Assembly (NCBI GenBank): GCA_004556205.1
Contig: SFIL01000010.1
Coordinates: 1-28,524, forward strand
DNA: 28,524 nt
Direction: 5' to 3'
DNA from: Clostridiales bacterium
Lineage (GTDB): Bacteria; Bacillota; Clostridia; Oscillospirales; Oscillospiraceae
Positions within the stretch are counted from its first letter, which is position 1. Each line of letters opens with the position of its first letter. Under the pieces are notes generated by a model, which worked only from the letters and a program-made list of their open reading frames with translations, was not told the origin of the DNA and ran no database searches. Of the stretch, positions 20,980 through 28,524 are shown piece after piece. Both the position numbers and the translations under genes were made by a program.

Positions 20980-23180
20980 TTTGCAAGGAGACGGCAGAGC
21001 ATCGCCGCCGCCTGCGCACGGGTCGCCGTCCCCTGCGGATCAAGGCGGTTGCCGTCGGTGCCGTTGATCACGCCTTCGGCAACTGCCCAATTCATTGCGT
21101 CCTGCGCCCAATCGGAGACGCTTGCACGGTCAACGAAGCTCTCGGGCAGCGCAGCGCCGTCCTTTTCGCCCGCATAACGCCACAGAATCGTCGCAAATGC
21201 CTCGCGGGTGATCGGTGCATCGGGTGCAAAGCGATTGTCGCCGACGCCGTTTACAATATTTTCCTGCTGCGCCCATGCCACGGCGTCGGCGTACCAGATG
21301 TTCTTCTCCACATCGACAAAGCTGCTCTCCCCCTCCGCCTCTGCGCCGGACGCGCGGTAAAGGATTGTCACGAGCATGGCGCGCGTCATCGTGCTTTCCG
21401 GCTCGAACTCGGTGGCGGACATACCGTTCATCCAGCCGCGCTCGGTCGCCGCGCAGATCTCCGCACGCGCCCAATGACCGTCGACATCCGTATAACGGGC
21501 GCAGTCGTGTGCTTTGACGGAAATGCGGAAATAGGCGACGGTCTTGCCGCCGAGGCTCGAAATGCTGCAATCAACCGGCTTTGAGAAGTCCGCATCCTTC
21601 AGGTCGGAGACAATGGCATAATGCGGGTCGAGTGAGGTGGTGTAGGTGCAGTCCTCCGCCTTGCCGTCATAGCCGAGGTCAAAGGTCAGAACGAAGGGGT
21701 CCTCCTTCGTGCCGCTGCCCTCCGAAGGCACGCCGTCCACGAGATAGGTCGCGACAGCGTTGTAGCTATCATCAAAGGTCGTTGTGCGGGTCATTTGTTT
21801 CGTCACGCCGCCGAGGGTAAAGCTTGTGAATACAGGCAGACCGTAGAAGCCGCTGCCGATGTCGTCGGTCGTCGTGTCGAGATTCATCGTGTAGTGGAGC
21901 TGCAAAACGTCGCCGTTCTTCGGCGTGACCGAGCTTAAGCCCCAGTTGGAAAAATCATCATTGTTATAAGAGAGCATCCAGCCGGAGTAGCCGCCGAGGC
22001 TGCCCAACCCGTTGATCTCGGTGATATAGCCCTCTGCAACGCCCTTTGCGGCGATGCCGTTGGCGTCCAAAGCCGCCTGTATCAGCGACGCGGCGGTCAT
22101 GCCCTCGGTGAGCATCACGGGGTAATCCGCGAGAACAACACCCGTCTCGCTGGCATTCTCCGCTTTTGCAGCAGAGGCAGTGTAGTCGTACACACCGACA
22201 AAGGCGATGTCGGTTGCCTCCTTTTCGACATCTTTCATGTCAAACAGTGAGGTCTTGCCCGCGAGCAGGCGTTCATAGCCCGCAAGGGCATAGCCGACCT
22301 GTTCCGTAGCGAAAAGGTTCGGGGTATTGTCCGCGTGGCCGAAAGCAACCGCGTCCTTTGCGAGGAAGGAGAAAATCGCGGAGCCAAGCCATGCGCCGTC
22401 TTCCTTCACGAAGCGGCTGTCCTTCGCAGGGTCAATGCCGAGGGAGCACAGCGCCAAAAGCACCTGTGCGGGGGATTCGGAGCACGCCGTGCCCCAGGAA
22501 ACATAGCCGCCGTCCGCCTGCTGCAAGCCGCTCAGTACTGTCAGACCGCGATCAACCGCCGCCTTGACCTCCGTCTGCTCGCGGTAAGGCGCGAGCGCCT
22601 GAATCGCCATCGCGGTCAGATCGACATCCGCCGCGTTGCCGAAATACGCCCAGCCGCCGTTCGCCAGCTCCGCAGACATAATCGCCTGCACATAGCGTTC
22701 ACGGGTTGCCGTCGCTCCTTCGGGCAGCGAATAGCCGCCGCAGTCAAGGGCGAGCAGTGCGAAGATCGCACCATTGACTCCCTGCGAGACGGTCTTGTCA
22801 AAATCCCCAAGCGGGGCGATCATGCTGTAGCCCGCAAAATCCGTCGCATCCGCGCCGCAGGCAGTCAGCGCCAGCGTTATGCGGGAATAGGTGGTGTTGT
22901 TCGCCGCGTCTGCCACACCGCCGCAAGCGCGGAGCTTCTGCGCCGTATAGAGCAGATAGTCCTTGCGCAGGATGTCTGTCAGGTTGCCGCTGCGAGCGAG
23001 CTGCAGAATCGTCCAATCGCTAAAGCTTCCCTCCTTGCGCGACGCGTCCAGATACGCCGAGACGCCGTCTACCGCGTCCGCAAGCTCCATCGGAAGCTTT
23101 GCCGTCTCCGCCGCGAAAGCTGCAGGCAGGACGCCGAGCAGAAGCGTCAGTACCAAAAGAAATGCGATCGTCTTTTTCAT
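20976..23180 (-). CDS. SLH-anchored transcobalamin-like protein (alpha/alpha barrel + DUF4430)
   Basis: A 734-residue secreted protein under a cobalamin riboswitch. A signal peptide (about 1-23) precedes an alpha/alpha-toroid region of the prenyltransferase/cobalamin-binding type (about 30-310), with repeats such as GGWAYFG (175-181), VDLTAMAIQALAPY (186-199) and GGYVSWG (224-230). A DUF4430 domain follows (about 345-432; GYSGWMLSYNN at 397-407), then a beta-rich segment of unknown fold (about 440-555) and three SLH domains (about 561-730). Helical barrel plus C-terminal beta domain is the layout of transcobalamin, intrinsic factor and haptocorrin. AGGAGG lies 8 nt before the ATG. The likely role is corrinoid binding at the wall; a general surface-adhesin role cannot be excluded. 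Confidence 0.88.
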   Translation of the reverse strand: MKKTIAFLLVLTLLLGVLPAAFAAETAKLPMELADAVDGVSAYLDASRKEGSFSDWTILQLARSGNLTDILRKDYLLYTAQKLRACGGVADAANNTTYSRITLALTACGADATDFAGYSMIAPLGDFDKTVSQGVNGAIFALLALDCGGYSLPEGATATRERYVQAIMSAELANGGWAYFGNAADVDLTAMAIQALAPYREQTEVKAAVDRGLTVLSGLQQADGGYVSWGTACSESPAQVLLALCSLGIDPAKDSRFVKEDGAWLGSAIFSFLAKDAVAFGHADNTPNLFATEQVGYALAGYERLLAGKTSLFDMKDVEKEATDIAFVGVYDYTASAAKAENASETGVVLADYPVMLTEGMTAASLIQAALDANGIAAKGVAEGYITEINGLGSLGGYSGWMLSYNNDDFSNWGLSSVTPKNGDVLQLHYTMNLDTTTDDIGSGFYGLPVFTSFTLGGVTKQMTRTTTFDDSYNAVATYLVDGVPSEGSGTKEDPFVLTFDLGYDGKAEDCTYTTSLDPHYAIVSDLKDADFSKPVDCSISSLGGKTVAYFRISVKAHDCARYTDVDGHWARAEICAATERGWMNGMSATEFEPESTMTRAMLVTILYRASGAEAEGESSFVDVEKNIWYADAVAWAQQENIVNGVGDNRFAPDAPITREAFATILWRYAGEKDGAALPESFVDRASVSDWAQDAMNWAVAEGVINGTDGNRLDPQGTATRAQAAAMLCRLLAK

Positions 23181-23201
23181 GTTGATTCCTCCTAAGATAT
23201 C

Positions 23202-23236
23202 AAAAACGGCTGTGGCAGCACTGCCACAGCCGTTTT
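23202..23236 (-). terminator. Attenuator terminator of the cobalamin riboswitch
   Basis: On the minus strand ACGGCTGTGGCAG pairs perfectly with CTGCCACAGCCGT around a 2-nt turn, then TTTTT (23206-23202). It lies between the riboswitch B12 box and the ribosome binding site of the SLH/DUF4430 gene, the position expected for a switch that stops transcription when cobalamin is bound. Confidence 0.88.
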
Positions 23237-23256
23237 CCTGTGAAATAAGACACTCC

Positions 23257-23445
23257 TTGTAGGTCTTCTGACTTGCGCTTAGGATCCGAAGGATCTGCGG
23301 ACACGCTCTGCCTTCCCGGTTTCCCAGTGACTGACTTTCGTCAACGAGCGGCGTCCTCGGCGCTTACAGCGGCGGTTACCGCGGGGACTTGCACCCCATT
23401 CCCTTGTTCATCTCCGCGCCTGCACGGCGGCGGAGCCACAAAAAG
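23257..23445 (-). ncRNA. Cobalamin riboswitch
   Basis: Read on the minus strand, the conserved parts occur in order: a 5' GTGGCTCC...GCGGAG stem region, GGGAATGGGGTGCAAG followed by TCCCCGCGG, CCGCTGTAAGCG, TCACTGGGAAACCGGGAAGG, and the B12 box AAGTCAGAAGACCTAC (23274-23259). These match the RF00174-type cobalamin aptamer pattern by eye. A perfect terminator follows about 20 nt downstream, so the expected behaviour is repression by adenosylcobalamin or a related corrinoid. The preferred ligand class was not resolved. Confidence 0.93.
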
Positions 23446-23448
23446 TTG

Positions 23449-23607
23449 GGAAGCTCTGACTCTGTCCGCAAGAGCGGTCAGCGAGAGATTTTGCCGCAAA
23501 TCGAGGCTTGAAAACCGCAGGAATTCGTTGTGTATTGCAAGGTTTTCGAACCGATAAGTCGCAGAAAAGATTCGCTGAGCGCCGTAGCTGATTTGTTCAG
23601 AGGTTCC
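23449..23607 (+). mobile_element. MITE-like palindromic element, copy B
   Basis: A 159-bp element collinear with the copy at 2222-2381. Shared blocks include GCAAGAGCGGTCAGCGAGAG, GTGTATT..CAAGGTTTTC, GCTGAGCGCCG and the right end GATTTGTTCAGAGGTTCC. The left terminal repeat is degraded (GGAAGCTCTGACTCTGTC). It lies between the operon promoter and the riboswitch, so it is transcribed as an antisense-oriented leader hairpin of about 160 nt. Confidence 0.7.
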
Positions 23608-23630
23608 TCAGCAATATGAAGTTCAGCAAC

Positions 23631-23659
23631 AGTATAGCATCCCGCCCGCCGTCTGTCAA
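23631..23659 (-). promoter_or_regulatory. Promoter of the riboswitch-controlled SLH/DUF4430 operon
   Basis: On the minus strand a perfect TTGACA (23659-23654), a 17-bp spacer ending TGC, and TATACT (23636-23631) with extended -10. The -35 overlaps the stop codon of the preceding peptidase gene. The transcript would start near 23624 and cross copy B of the repeat before reaching the riboswitch. Confidence 0.82.
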
Positions 23660-26382
23660 GACGGAATCACCTTGGAAAGGTTCAAAAGAATCTGCGCGAT
23701 TTCGGCACGGGTCGCCGTGCCGGTCGGGTCCAGCGTGGAATTCTCCTTGCCGTTCAGAATATGCAGTCCGACCGCCCAGCGCAGCGGAATTTTGGCATAC
23801 TCGGAAATCTCCTCCGCATCGCGGAAGGCGCTCAGATTACCCTGCGGCTTCGTGTCCTCGCCCATGTGTGCGGCATAGCGGTAGAGCATCGCCGCCGTCT
23901 GCTCGCGCGTCACGGGTTCTTGCGGACTGAAAAGCGTCGGGCCGGTGCCGTTGACGACGCCCGCCGTATACGCCCACGCGACCGCGTCGGCATACCATTC
24001 GTTCGCGGGAACATCCGTAAACGGGTGGCTGCCGCCCGTCTCGCCGCTCATGCGGTAAAGGATTGTCGCAAGCATGGCGCGGGTCAGCGTGCCCTCAGGG
24101 TCAAAGCGTTCTGCCGCCACGCCGCCCATGTAGCCGCTGCCCACGGCAAAGTCGAGCGCCTCGTGATACCACGCGTCTACATCGGTGTCAGTGTAGCGCA
24201 GGAGATAGCATTCGCGGCTGCGCAGCACGGTCGTATAATACGGCGCGCCGTCCTTCTCATAGGTGTACAGTGCATAAAGCGTCGTCTTCTCTGCCGTCGG
24301 GGTGAAGGTGTCGGTGAAATACGCAGGCGCGGCGGCGCTGTCCTCGAGCTTGTCAAGCGTCCAGCCGACAAACGTATAGCTCTCGGCGTCCGCCTTCGGT
24401 GTGCCGGTCGGCGGGGTCAGCTTGAGTGCGTCACCCACATAGCCGGAATCCTCCGTTTTTTCGCAGCCCTCGGGGACGGAATACGTGATCTTTGCGGGTG
24501 TCTTTGCGGCGAAGCGCACCGTCAGGTGGCAGTCAGCGGTCAGCTTCTCGACGCGGAAGGTATTCCCCTCCTGCGTGACGGTCGCAGCGCCTTCAGGCGT
24601 GAGGGTGTAACCGGCGACATACGCGCCCTCCGAGGGCTCTGCCGTAACAACATTGCCCGTAACGCTGACGGCACCGAGATTCTCGTCATTTGCGGCAGCG
24701 GTAAGGCTGTATTGGACACTGTTTTTCAGCTCCGTCGTATAGCATTTGACCATTTCCCCGTTATAATATTGATACAGCGCATAGAGCGTTGTCTCCGTCT
24801 GCATGGGCGTATAGGAGCTGCTATAGTTCTTCGGCTGCGTCTTCGTCTCCGAGACAGGCATCTCCGTCCAGCCGACGAAGGAATAGCTGTAGGCGTCGGC
24901 AGTCGGCTTGCCCTCCGGCTTGCTCAACGTGATCTTTTCTCCGACATAGCCGGTGCTGTCTGCCTTTGTGCAGCCGTCGGGAACAGAATAATGCACCGTC
25001 GCCGGTGCCTTTGCGGCAAAATTGACGGTCAGCAGGCAATCGGCAGTCACATCCGTCAAGCGGAACACATTGCCCTCCCGTGTGACGGTTGCGGCATTCT
25101 CCGGCACAAGCGTATAGCCGCTGACGAGCGCACCCACGGCAGGCACCGCCGTGACGACGCTGCCCGCAACGCTGACCGTGCCGAGCTTCTCGTCATTCGA
25201 GGCGGCAGTGATGGTATAGCGTTCGATCCCTCCCAGCGGAAGCGTCCATGTTGAGTGGACCGTTTGCAGCGCATCGACATTGCCCTTGCCCGGGTAGACA
25301 TCCTCATCGGAGACGACGATCGGGAAAGCACAGTAGTTTCTCTTTGCAGCGGCAATGCTCTGATATTGCTCGCAACAGTCCCACTTACCTACCTCCGTCT
25401 TCATTTTGTCTATGGCGTCGCAGACATAAGCACCCTGCTTCAGTTCACGGAAAAACACCGTTTCCCAAAGGTAATCATAGTCGAAGGTGACGGACTGAGA
25501 ATAACCGTAAGCTACCGCGACACCCTTCTCGCGCAAGGGGGCGTGGAGTCCGTCTGTCGCCATACCGAGGCAGGTGGCGCTCCACAGCAGGCTGTTCGGC
25601 GCATTCGTCTCCATATGATTCGCGATCACCGTGCCGTCTACCGCGACCTCTCCGCCGTAGAACTTAATCGCGTGATATGTACCGTTATCCTCCGCATAGT
25701 CCTGCGCCGTCAGCCCCGTTCCCGTTGTCAGGCAGAGGTAGGAGCTTGTTGCGCCGCTCACATAGTCGTTGCCCTTTTCATAATCGGTGGTGCCGTGGCT
25801 GTCGAAGATCACCACGCCGCCGCGCTCCATGGCGTCCGCCACCGCGTCAATGCTCGCATAGCTGCCCGTTTTGAGCGTGTAGGTGCCTCCGAGCGTCTCG
25901 GCAAGAGCCTTTGCCTCATTCTGATATTGCTTCGTGAAACTGTCGTCCGAGCCATAATACGGCCCAAGCAGCCAAATTTCCGTGCTGCTCGTCGTGCCGC
26001 GCTTGGCATAGGAAATCGTCTCGCTGACCGCCTCGGCAGGCACGTTTTCCTTTGTCAGCTCGCTCAGACGGGCGCTGTAACCGCAGGTCACGCCGACAGT
26101 CGTCTCAAAGGTGAATTGCTCCGTGCCGTTCCAGTTGAGCGTACCATCTATGTAAAGGGGATGCTCCTCGACAGTCTTCGCGATCGCGGCAGCCGTCTCC
26201 CCACTCGTTTTGGCGCGGGTCGATCGCCATGCGGCTTCCTCTACAGCCTCTACCTCGTCCCAAAGCGCTTCAACGGCAGCATAGTCCGCATCTGTGATCA
26301 GGCGCGGCGACTCCTCCCGCGCAAAGCTCTCCGGAACAGGTAGCAGGCCGAGAACCAACAAAATAGCTAAAAATCGTTTCAT
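23656..26382 (-). CDS. SLH-anchored clan CD (caspase/gingipain-like) cysteine peptidase
   Basis: A 908-residue secreted protein. After a signal peptide (about 1-21) and a linker, the peptidase region (about 130-360) has the clan CD pattern: a hydrophobic strand ending in His-Gly (GGVVIFDSHG, His196) and a second ending in Cys (SLLWSATC, Cys271). This His/Cys dyad is typical of C25/C11-type enzymes. Two tandem modules of about 165 residues (about 389-552 and 556-720) follow. Each opens with a TAA.NDE.LG.VSV strand and contains HYSVP/TYSVPEG, FVGWT and TTLYALY. Three SLH domains end the protein (about 727-900). AAAGGAG lies 7 nt before the ATG at 26382. It is third in the nicotinate phosphoribosyltransferase operon, 13 nt after the membrane protein gene. 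Substrate is unknown. Confidence 0.85.
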   Translation of the reverse strand: MKRFLAILLVLGLLPVPESFAREESPRLITDADYAAVEALWDEVEAVEEAAWRSTRAKTSGETAAAIAKTVEEHPLYIDGTLNWNGTEQFTFETTVGVTCGYSARLSELTKENVPAEAVSETISYAKRGTTSSTEIWLLGPYYGSDDSFTKQYQNEAKALAETLGGTYTLKTGSYASIDAVADAMERGGVVIFDSHGTTDYEKGNDYVSGATSSYLCLTTGTGLTAQDYAEDNGTYHAIKFYGGEVAVDGTVIANHMETNAPNSLLWSATCLGMATDGLHAPLREKGVAVAYGYSQSVTFDYDYLWETVFFRELKQGAYVCDAIDKMKTEVGKWDCCEQYQSIAAAKRNYCAFPIVVSDEDVYPGKGNVDALQTVHSTWTLPLGGIERYTITAASNDEKLGTVSVAGSVVTAVPAVGALVSGYTLVPENAATVTREGNVFRLTDVTADCLLTVNFAAKAPATVHYSVPDGCTKADSTGYVGEKITLSKPEGKPTADAYSYSFVGWTEMPVSETKTQPKNYSSSYTPMQTETTLYALYQYYNGEMVKCYTTELKNSVQYSLTAAANDENLGAVSVTGNVVTAEPSEGAYVAGYTLTPEGAATVTQEGNTFRVEKLTADCHLTVRFAAKTPAKITYSVPEGCEKTEDSGYVGDALKLTPPTGTPKADAESYTFVGWTLDKLEDSAAAPAYFTDTFTPTAEKTTLYALYTYEKDGAPYYTTVLRSRECYLLRYTDTDVDAWYHEALDFAVGSGYMGGVAAERFDPEGTLTRAMLATILYRMSGETGGSHPFTDVPANEWYADAVAWAYTAGVVNGTGPTLFSPQEPVTREQTAAMLYRYAAHMGEDTKPQGNLSAFRDAEEISEYAKIPLRWAVGLHILNGKENSTLDPTGTATRAEIAQILLNLSKVIPS

Positions 26383-26395
26383 TTTCTTTCTCCTT

Positions 26396-26932
26396 TCAGA
26401 GTTTGAGTTTCGGGCGCAGCTTGACATGGTAAACGATCTCCAACCGGTCGATCAGCACATCATAGATTGCGAAGGTAATATTCGCCATGAGCAGCAGCAC
26501 CGCGAGCAGATAGGTTTCGTACTGCGCGAACTCCGCCCTGAGCGCCTCCAAGCGGAATACGAACAGCATCAGCGCATAGGCAGCGAGCACCGCCGCGTTG
26601 CAGTAGACAAGCTTTGCAATCCATTGAAGCGCCTTTGGGCGCAGTCTGTTCAAGAACTTGCGGAGCATCGGGTAGTAGCCGAAGAACGCAAACAGCACCG
26701 CCGATTCCTTTTCGGGCGCGATCAGGGCGGAAAGCACCGCCACAGCGAGGAACCAAACAACGCTCCATTTTTTGCCCGTCTCGGCGTAAACGGGAATCAG
26801 CACCAGCGACGCCAGCACGGGACAGGCGATCGCCGCAAACGGTACGACACCGCCGGAAAACATCAGCGCGACCGCAAGCGCCGCCAGCACCCCGCACAGG
26901 GCGAGGCGCTTGGTATCACTTCGTCTCCTCAT
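26396..26932 (-). CDS. Small multi-pass membrane protein, possibly ECF S-component-like
   Basis: A 178-residue protein with a basic start (MRRRSDTKR) and about five or six hydrophobic segments (about 10-30, 33-52, 60-78, 83-95, 108-132 and 138-160), then a basic tail. The LALCGVLAALAVALMFSGG opening and small hydrophobic size recall substrate-binding (S) components of energy-coupling-factor vitamin transporters, but I see no diagnostic motif, so the call is tentative. The ATG at 26932 lies inside the end of the nicotinate phosphoribosyltransferase gene (17-nt overlap), implying coupled translation; an ATG at 26950 is the alternative. Pairing with a niacin-salvage enzyme would fit vitamin uptake. 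It is followed 13 nt later by the SLH peptidase gene. Confidence 0.72.
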   Translation of the reverse strand: MRRRSDTKRLALCGVLAALAVALMFSGGVVPFAAIACPVLASLVLIPVYAETGKKWSVVWFLAVAVLSALIAPEKESAVLFAFFGYYPMLRKFLNRLRPKALQWIAKLVYCNAAVLAAYALMLFVFRLEALRAEFAQYETYLLAVLLLMANITFAIYDVLIDRLEIVYHVKLRPKLKL

Positions 26933-28391
26933 GCTTCGCCCCGCTTGCATTATTCTTTAACAGGTTATACTTGATATCCCACAGCTTTTTGGAAAGGTCA
27001 ACATAGTAGGTGTGCGGATTGTCGAAGCGCTTGACCTCGTCCCAAAGCGTATCGACCTGCGCACGGCAGTAGTCGCGGATTTCTGTCAGGGTAGGAAGCT
27101 TATAGACCAGCTCGCCGTTTTTGAAGATCGGCACCTGAAGCTCCTTGGCGGTGAAATTATAGACGGTCTTCTGCTTCCACGTCGCCTCGGGGTCGAAGAT
27201 CAGGAGGTCCTTCGAATCATCCACCGTCTCGTCGTGGACGCAGAGGTAGTCCGCGATCGCCTTGCCCGTATCGTTGCCGTAGAAGCGGTAGAGCTTCTTG
27301 AAATGCGGATTGGTGATCTTGCCGACATTCTCCGAAATTTTGATCTTCGGCTCGATCGTGCCGTCATCGTGCTCGACCGCGACGAGCTTGTAAACGCCGC
27401 CGAAGACAGGTTCGCTCCGCGCGGTGATCAGGCGCTCGCCCACGCCGAACATGTCGATCTGCGCGCCCTGCTGCAAAATATCCTGAATGATGTACTCGTC
27501 AAGGGAGTTGGACACGGAGATGCGGCACTTTGTCCAGCCCGCGTCATCGAGCATCTTGCGCGCCTTTTTTGTCAGATAGGTCATATCGCCCGAGTCGAGG
27601 CGGATGCCGCACTCCTCGATGCCGAGGGGCTTTAACACCTCGTTGAACACGCGGATAGCATTCGGCACGCCGCTCTTGAGTGTGTTATAGGTATCGACGA
27701 GCAGGGTGGCGTTATGGGGATACAGCTCGCAGTAGGTCTTAAACGCCTCATATTCCGAGTCAAACATCTGCACCCACGAATGCGCCATCGTGCCGCCTGC
27801 GGGGACGCCGTAGAGCTGGTCGGAGATCGTGCAGGCGGTGCCGTGACAGCCGCCGATAAACGCCGCGCGCGCACCCAGGATTGCGCCCTGCGCGCCCTGC
27901 GCTCTACGGGAGCCGAATTCCAGCACCGTTCTGCCCTGCGCCGCGCGGACAACGCGGTTCGCCTTCGTCGCAATCAGACTCTGATGGTTGAGAATCAGCA
28001 GAATGTACGTCTCGACGAGCTGCGCCTCGATCGCGCGGGCGCGGACGGTCAAAATCGGCTCGCGCGGGAAGACGGGCGTTCCCTCCGGCACGGCAAAGAT
28101 GTCACCCGTAAAACGGAAGTCGCGCAGATAAGCGAGGAAGCCCTCGTCAAAGATACCGCGTCCGCGCAGATAGGCAATGTCCTCCTCGGAAAAATGCAGG
28201 TCGCGGATGTACTCGATCACCTGTTCGAGTCCTGCCGCAATGGCAAAGCCGCCGCCGTCGGGGACATTGCGGTAAAACACATCAAAGTAGCAGATGCGGT
28301 CACGCATCCCGTTGCGGAAATAGCCGTTGCTCATCGTCAGCTCATAAAAGTCGCAGAGCATGGTCATGTTCAGTTTGTCGTAAGTGTTCAT
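26916..28391 (-). CDS. pncB: Nicotinate phosphoribosyltransferase
   Basis: Converts nicotinate and PRPP (with ATP) to nicotinate mononucleotide in the Preiss-Handler NAD salvage pathway. The 491-residue protein is full length for the bacterial long form. Recognisable parts are DFYELTMSNGYF (14-25), EFGSRRAQG (158-166), GGTMAHSW (199-206) with the phosphorylated His204, and DTYNTLKSGVPNAI (about 233-246) lining the active site. It is cytoplasmic. A GAGGTG ribosome binding site lies about 5 nt before the ATG. It is the first gene of an operon with the small membrane protein and the SLH peptidase. TATAAT at 28423-28428 is the likely -10. Confidence 0.96.
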   Translation of the reverse strand: MNTYDKLNMTMLCDFYELTMSNGYFRNGMRDRICYFDVFYRNVPDGGGFAIAAGLEQVIEYIRDLHFSEEDIAYLRGRGIFDEGFLAYLRDFRFTGDIFAVPEGTPVFPREPILTVRARAIEAQLVETYILLILNHQSLIATKANRVVRAAQGRTVLEFGSRRAQGAQGAILGARAAFIGGCHGTACTISDQLYGVPAGGTMAHSWVQMFDSEYEAFKTYCELYPHNATLLVDTYNTLKSGVPNAIRVFNEVLKPLGIEECGIRLDSGDMTYLTKKARKMLDDAGWTKCRISVSNSLDEYIIQDILQQGAQIDMFGVGERLITARSEPVFGGVYKLVAVEHDDGTIEPKIKISENVGKITNPHFKKLYRFYGNDTGKAIADYLCVHDETVDDSKDLLIFDPEATWKQKTVYNFTAKELQVPIFKNGELVYKLPTLTEIRDYCRAQVDTLWDEVKRFDNPHTYYVDLSKKLWDIKYNLLKNNASGAKHEETK

Positions 28392-28422
28392 AGCGCACCT
28401 CTTGTTTTCATATATTGCCTCT

Positions 28423-28428
28423 ATTATA
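28423..28428 (-). promoter_or_regulatory. -10 element of the nicotinate phosphoribosyltransferase operon
   Basis: A perfect TATAAT on the minus strand 31 bp upstream of the ATG. The -35 region (TTCCGG at 17 bp) is poor and lies inside the nested palindrome at 28436-28494, so the promoter may need an activator or be affected by that structure. Confidence 0.5.
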
Positions 28429-28435
28429 ATGCGTA

Positions 28436-28494
28436 CTGAACAAAGCCGGAAGCCTTGAAAGCCTTGGCTTTCAAGGCGAATTGGCTTTGTTCAG
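28436..28494. repeat. Nested perfect palindromes
   Basis: Outer arms CTGAACAAAGCC (28436-28447) and GGCTTTGTTCAG (28483-28494) enclose a second perfect pair, GCCTTGAAAGCC (28452-28463) and GGCTTTCAAGGC (28466-28477). Together they form an almost unbroken 59-nt hairpin. There is no U-run on either side, so it does not look like a terminator. The outer CTGAACAAA matches the core of the MITE-like terminal repeat. The remaining bases to 28524 show nothing recognisable. Confidence 0.7.
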
Positions 28495-28524
28495 GTGCAA
28501 GGATTTCGGGCAAAACTGCCCAAA

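Noticed and set aside
20524..20990. Plus-strand open frame rich in Val/Gly/Ser over the stalk region
   Set aside because: It is the complement of the Thr/Pro-rich stalk coding sequence. The repeats explain its openness and it has no start signals.

Overview
This window looks like chromosomal DNA of a Gram-positive, SLH-layered member of the Clostridia, probably a gut Oscillospirales/Oscillospiraceae relative. The taxonomy is inference. It rests on a moderately GC-rich sequence, strong AGGAGG-type ribosome binding sites, near-consensus TTGACA-17-TATAAT promoters, a ylxM-ffh-rpsP-khpA locus, and four large secreted proteins that each end in three S-layer homology (SLH) domains. Codon style is uniform throughout, and no phage, plasmid or transposase gene was seen.

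Layout. 1-480: an array of small hairpins, tRNA-Gly(GCC) on the minus strand with its own promoter and terminator, and a broken copy of a short inverted-repeat element. 481-2905 (+): the SRP/ribosome operon ylxM, ffh, rpsP, khpA, with a 160-bp MITE-like element between ffh and rpsP and a terminator straight after khpA. 3042-3820 (+): a small two-helix membrane protein and an Sfp-type phosphopantetheinyl transferase. 3825-3950: element end, a long near-perfect palindrome and a terminator. 4014-8783 (-): a 1589-residue subtilisin-like SLH protease. 9064-10984 (-): a glycosyltransferase/acyltransferase pair, probably for membrane glycolipid. 11237-16399 (-): a 1720-residue SLH protein with a PHP-type metal-binding domain, a glutamine-amidotransferase-like region and OB-like domains. 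16878-18323 (+): a YibE/F membrane protein. 18429-18722 (-): a small XRE regulator.

18899-23659 (-) is the most notable region. A strong promoter is followed by a second copy of the MITE-like element, then a cobalamin riboswitch, then an intrinsic terminator placed as an attenuator. This controls a 734-residue surface protein with an alpha/alpha-barrel-like N-terminus, a DUF4430 (transcobalamin C-terminal-like) domain and three SLH domains, plus an overlapping membrane-tethered DUF4430 protein on a Thr/Pro-rich stalk. A separate promoter downstream drives a small DUF4430 lipoprotein and a zinc-ribbon membrane protein. The domain order resembles animal transcobalamin/intrinsic factor. With B12-riboswitch control, this suggests a surface corrinoid-capture system in which ligand is passed from the wall-bound protein to membrane-tethered partners. 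Binding is inferred, not shown.

23656-28391 (-) is a three-gene operon: nicotinate phosphoribosyltransferase, a small polytopic membrane protein (possibly ECF S-component-like), and an SLH-anchored clan CD (caspase/gingipain-fold) cysteine peptidase. The window ends in a nested palindrome upstream of the nicotinate phosphoribosyltransferase gene.
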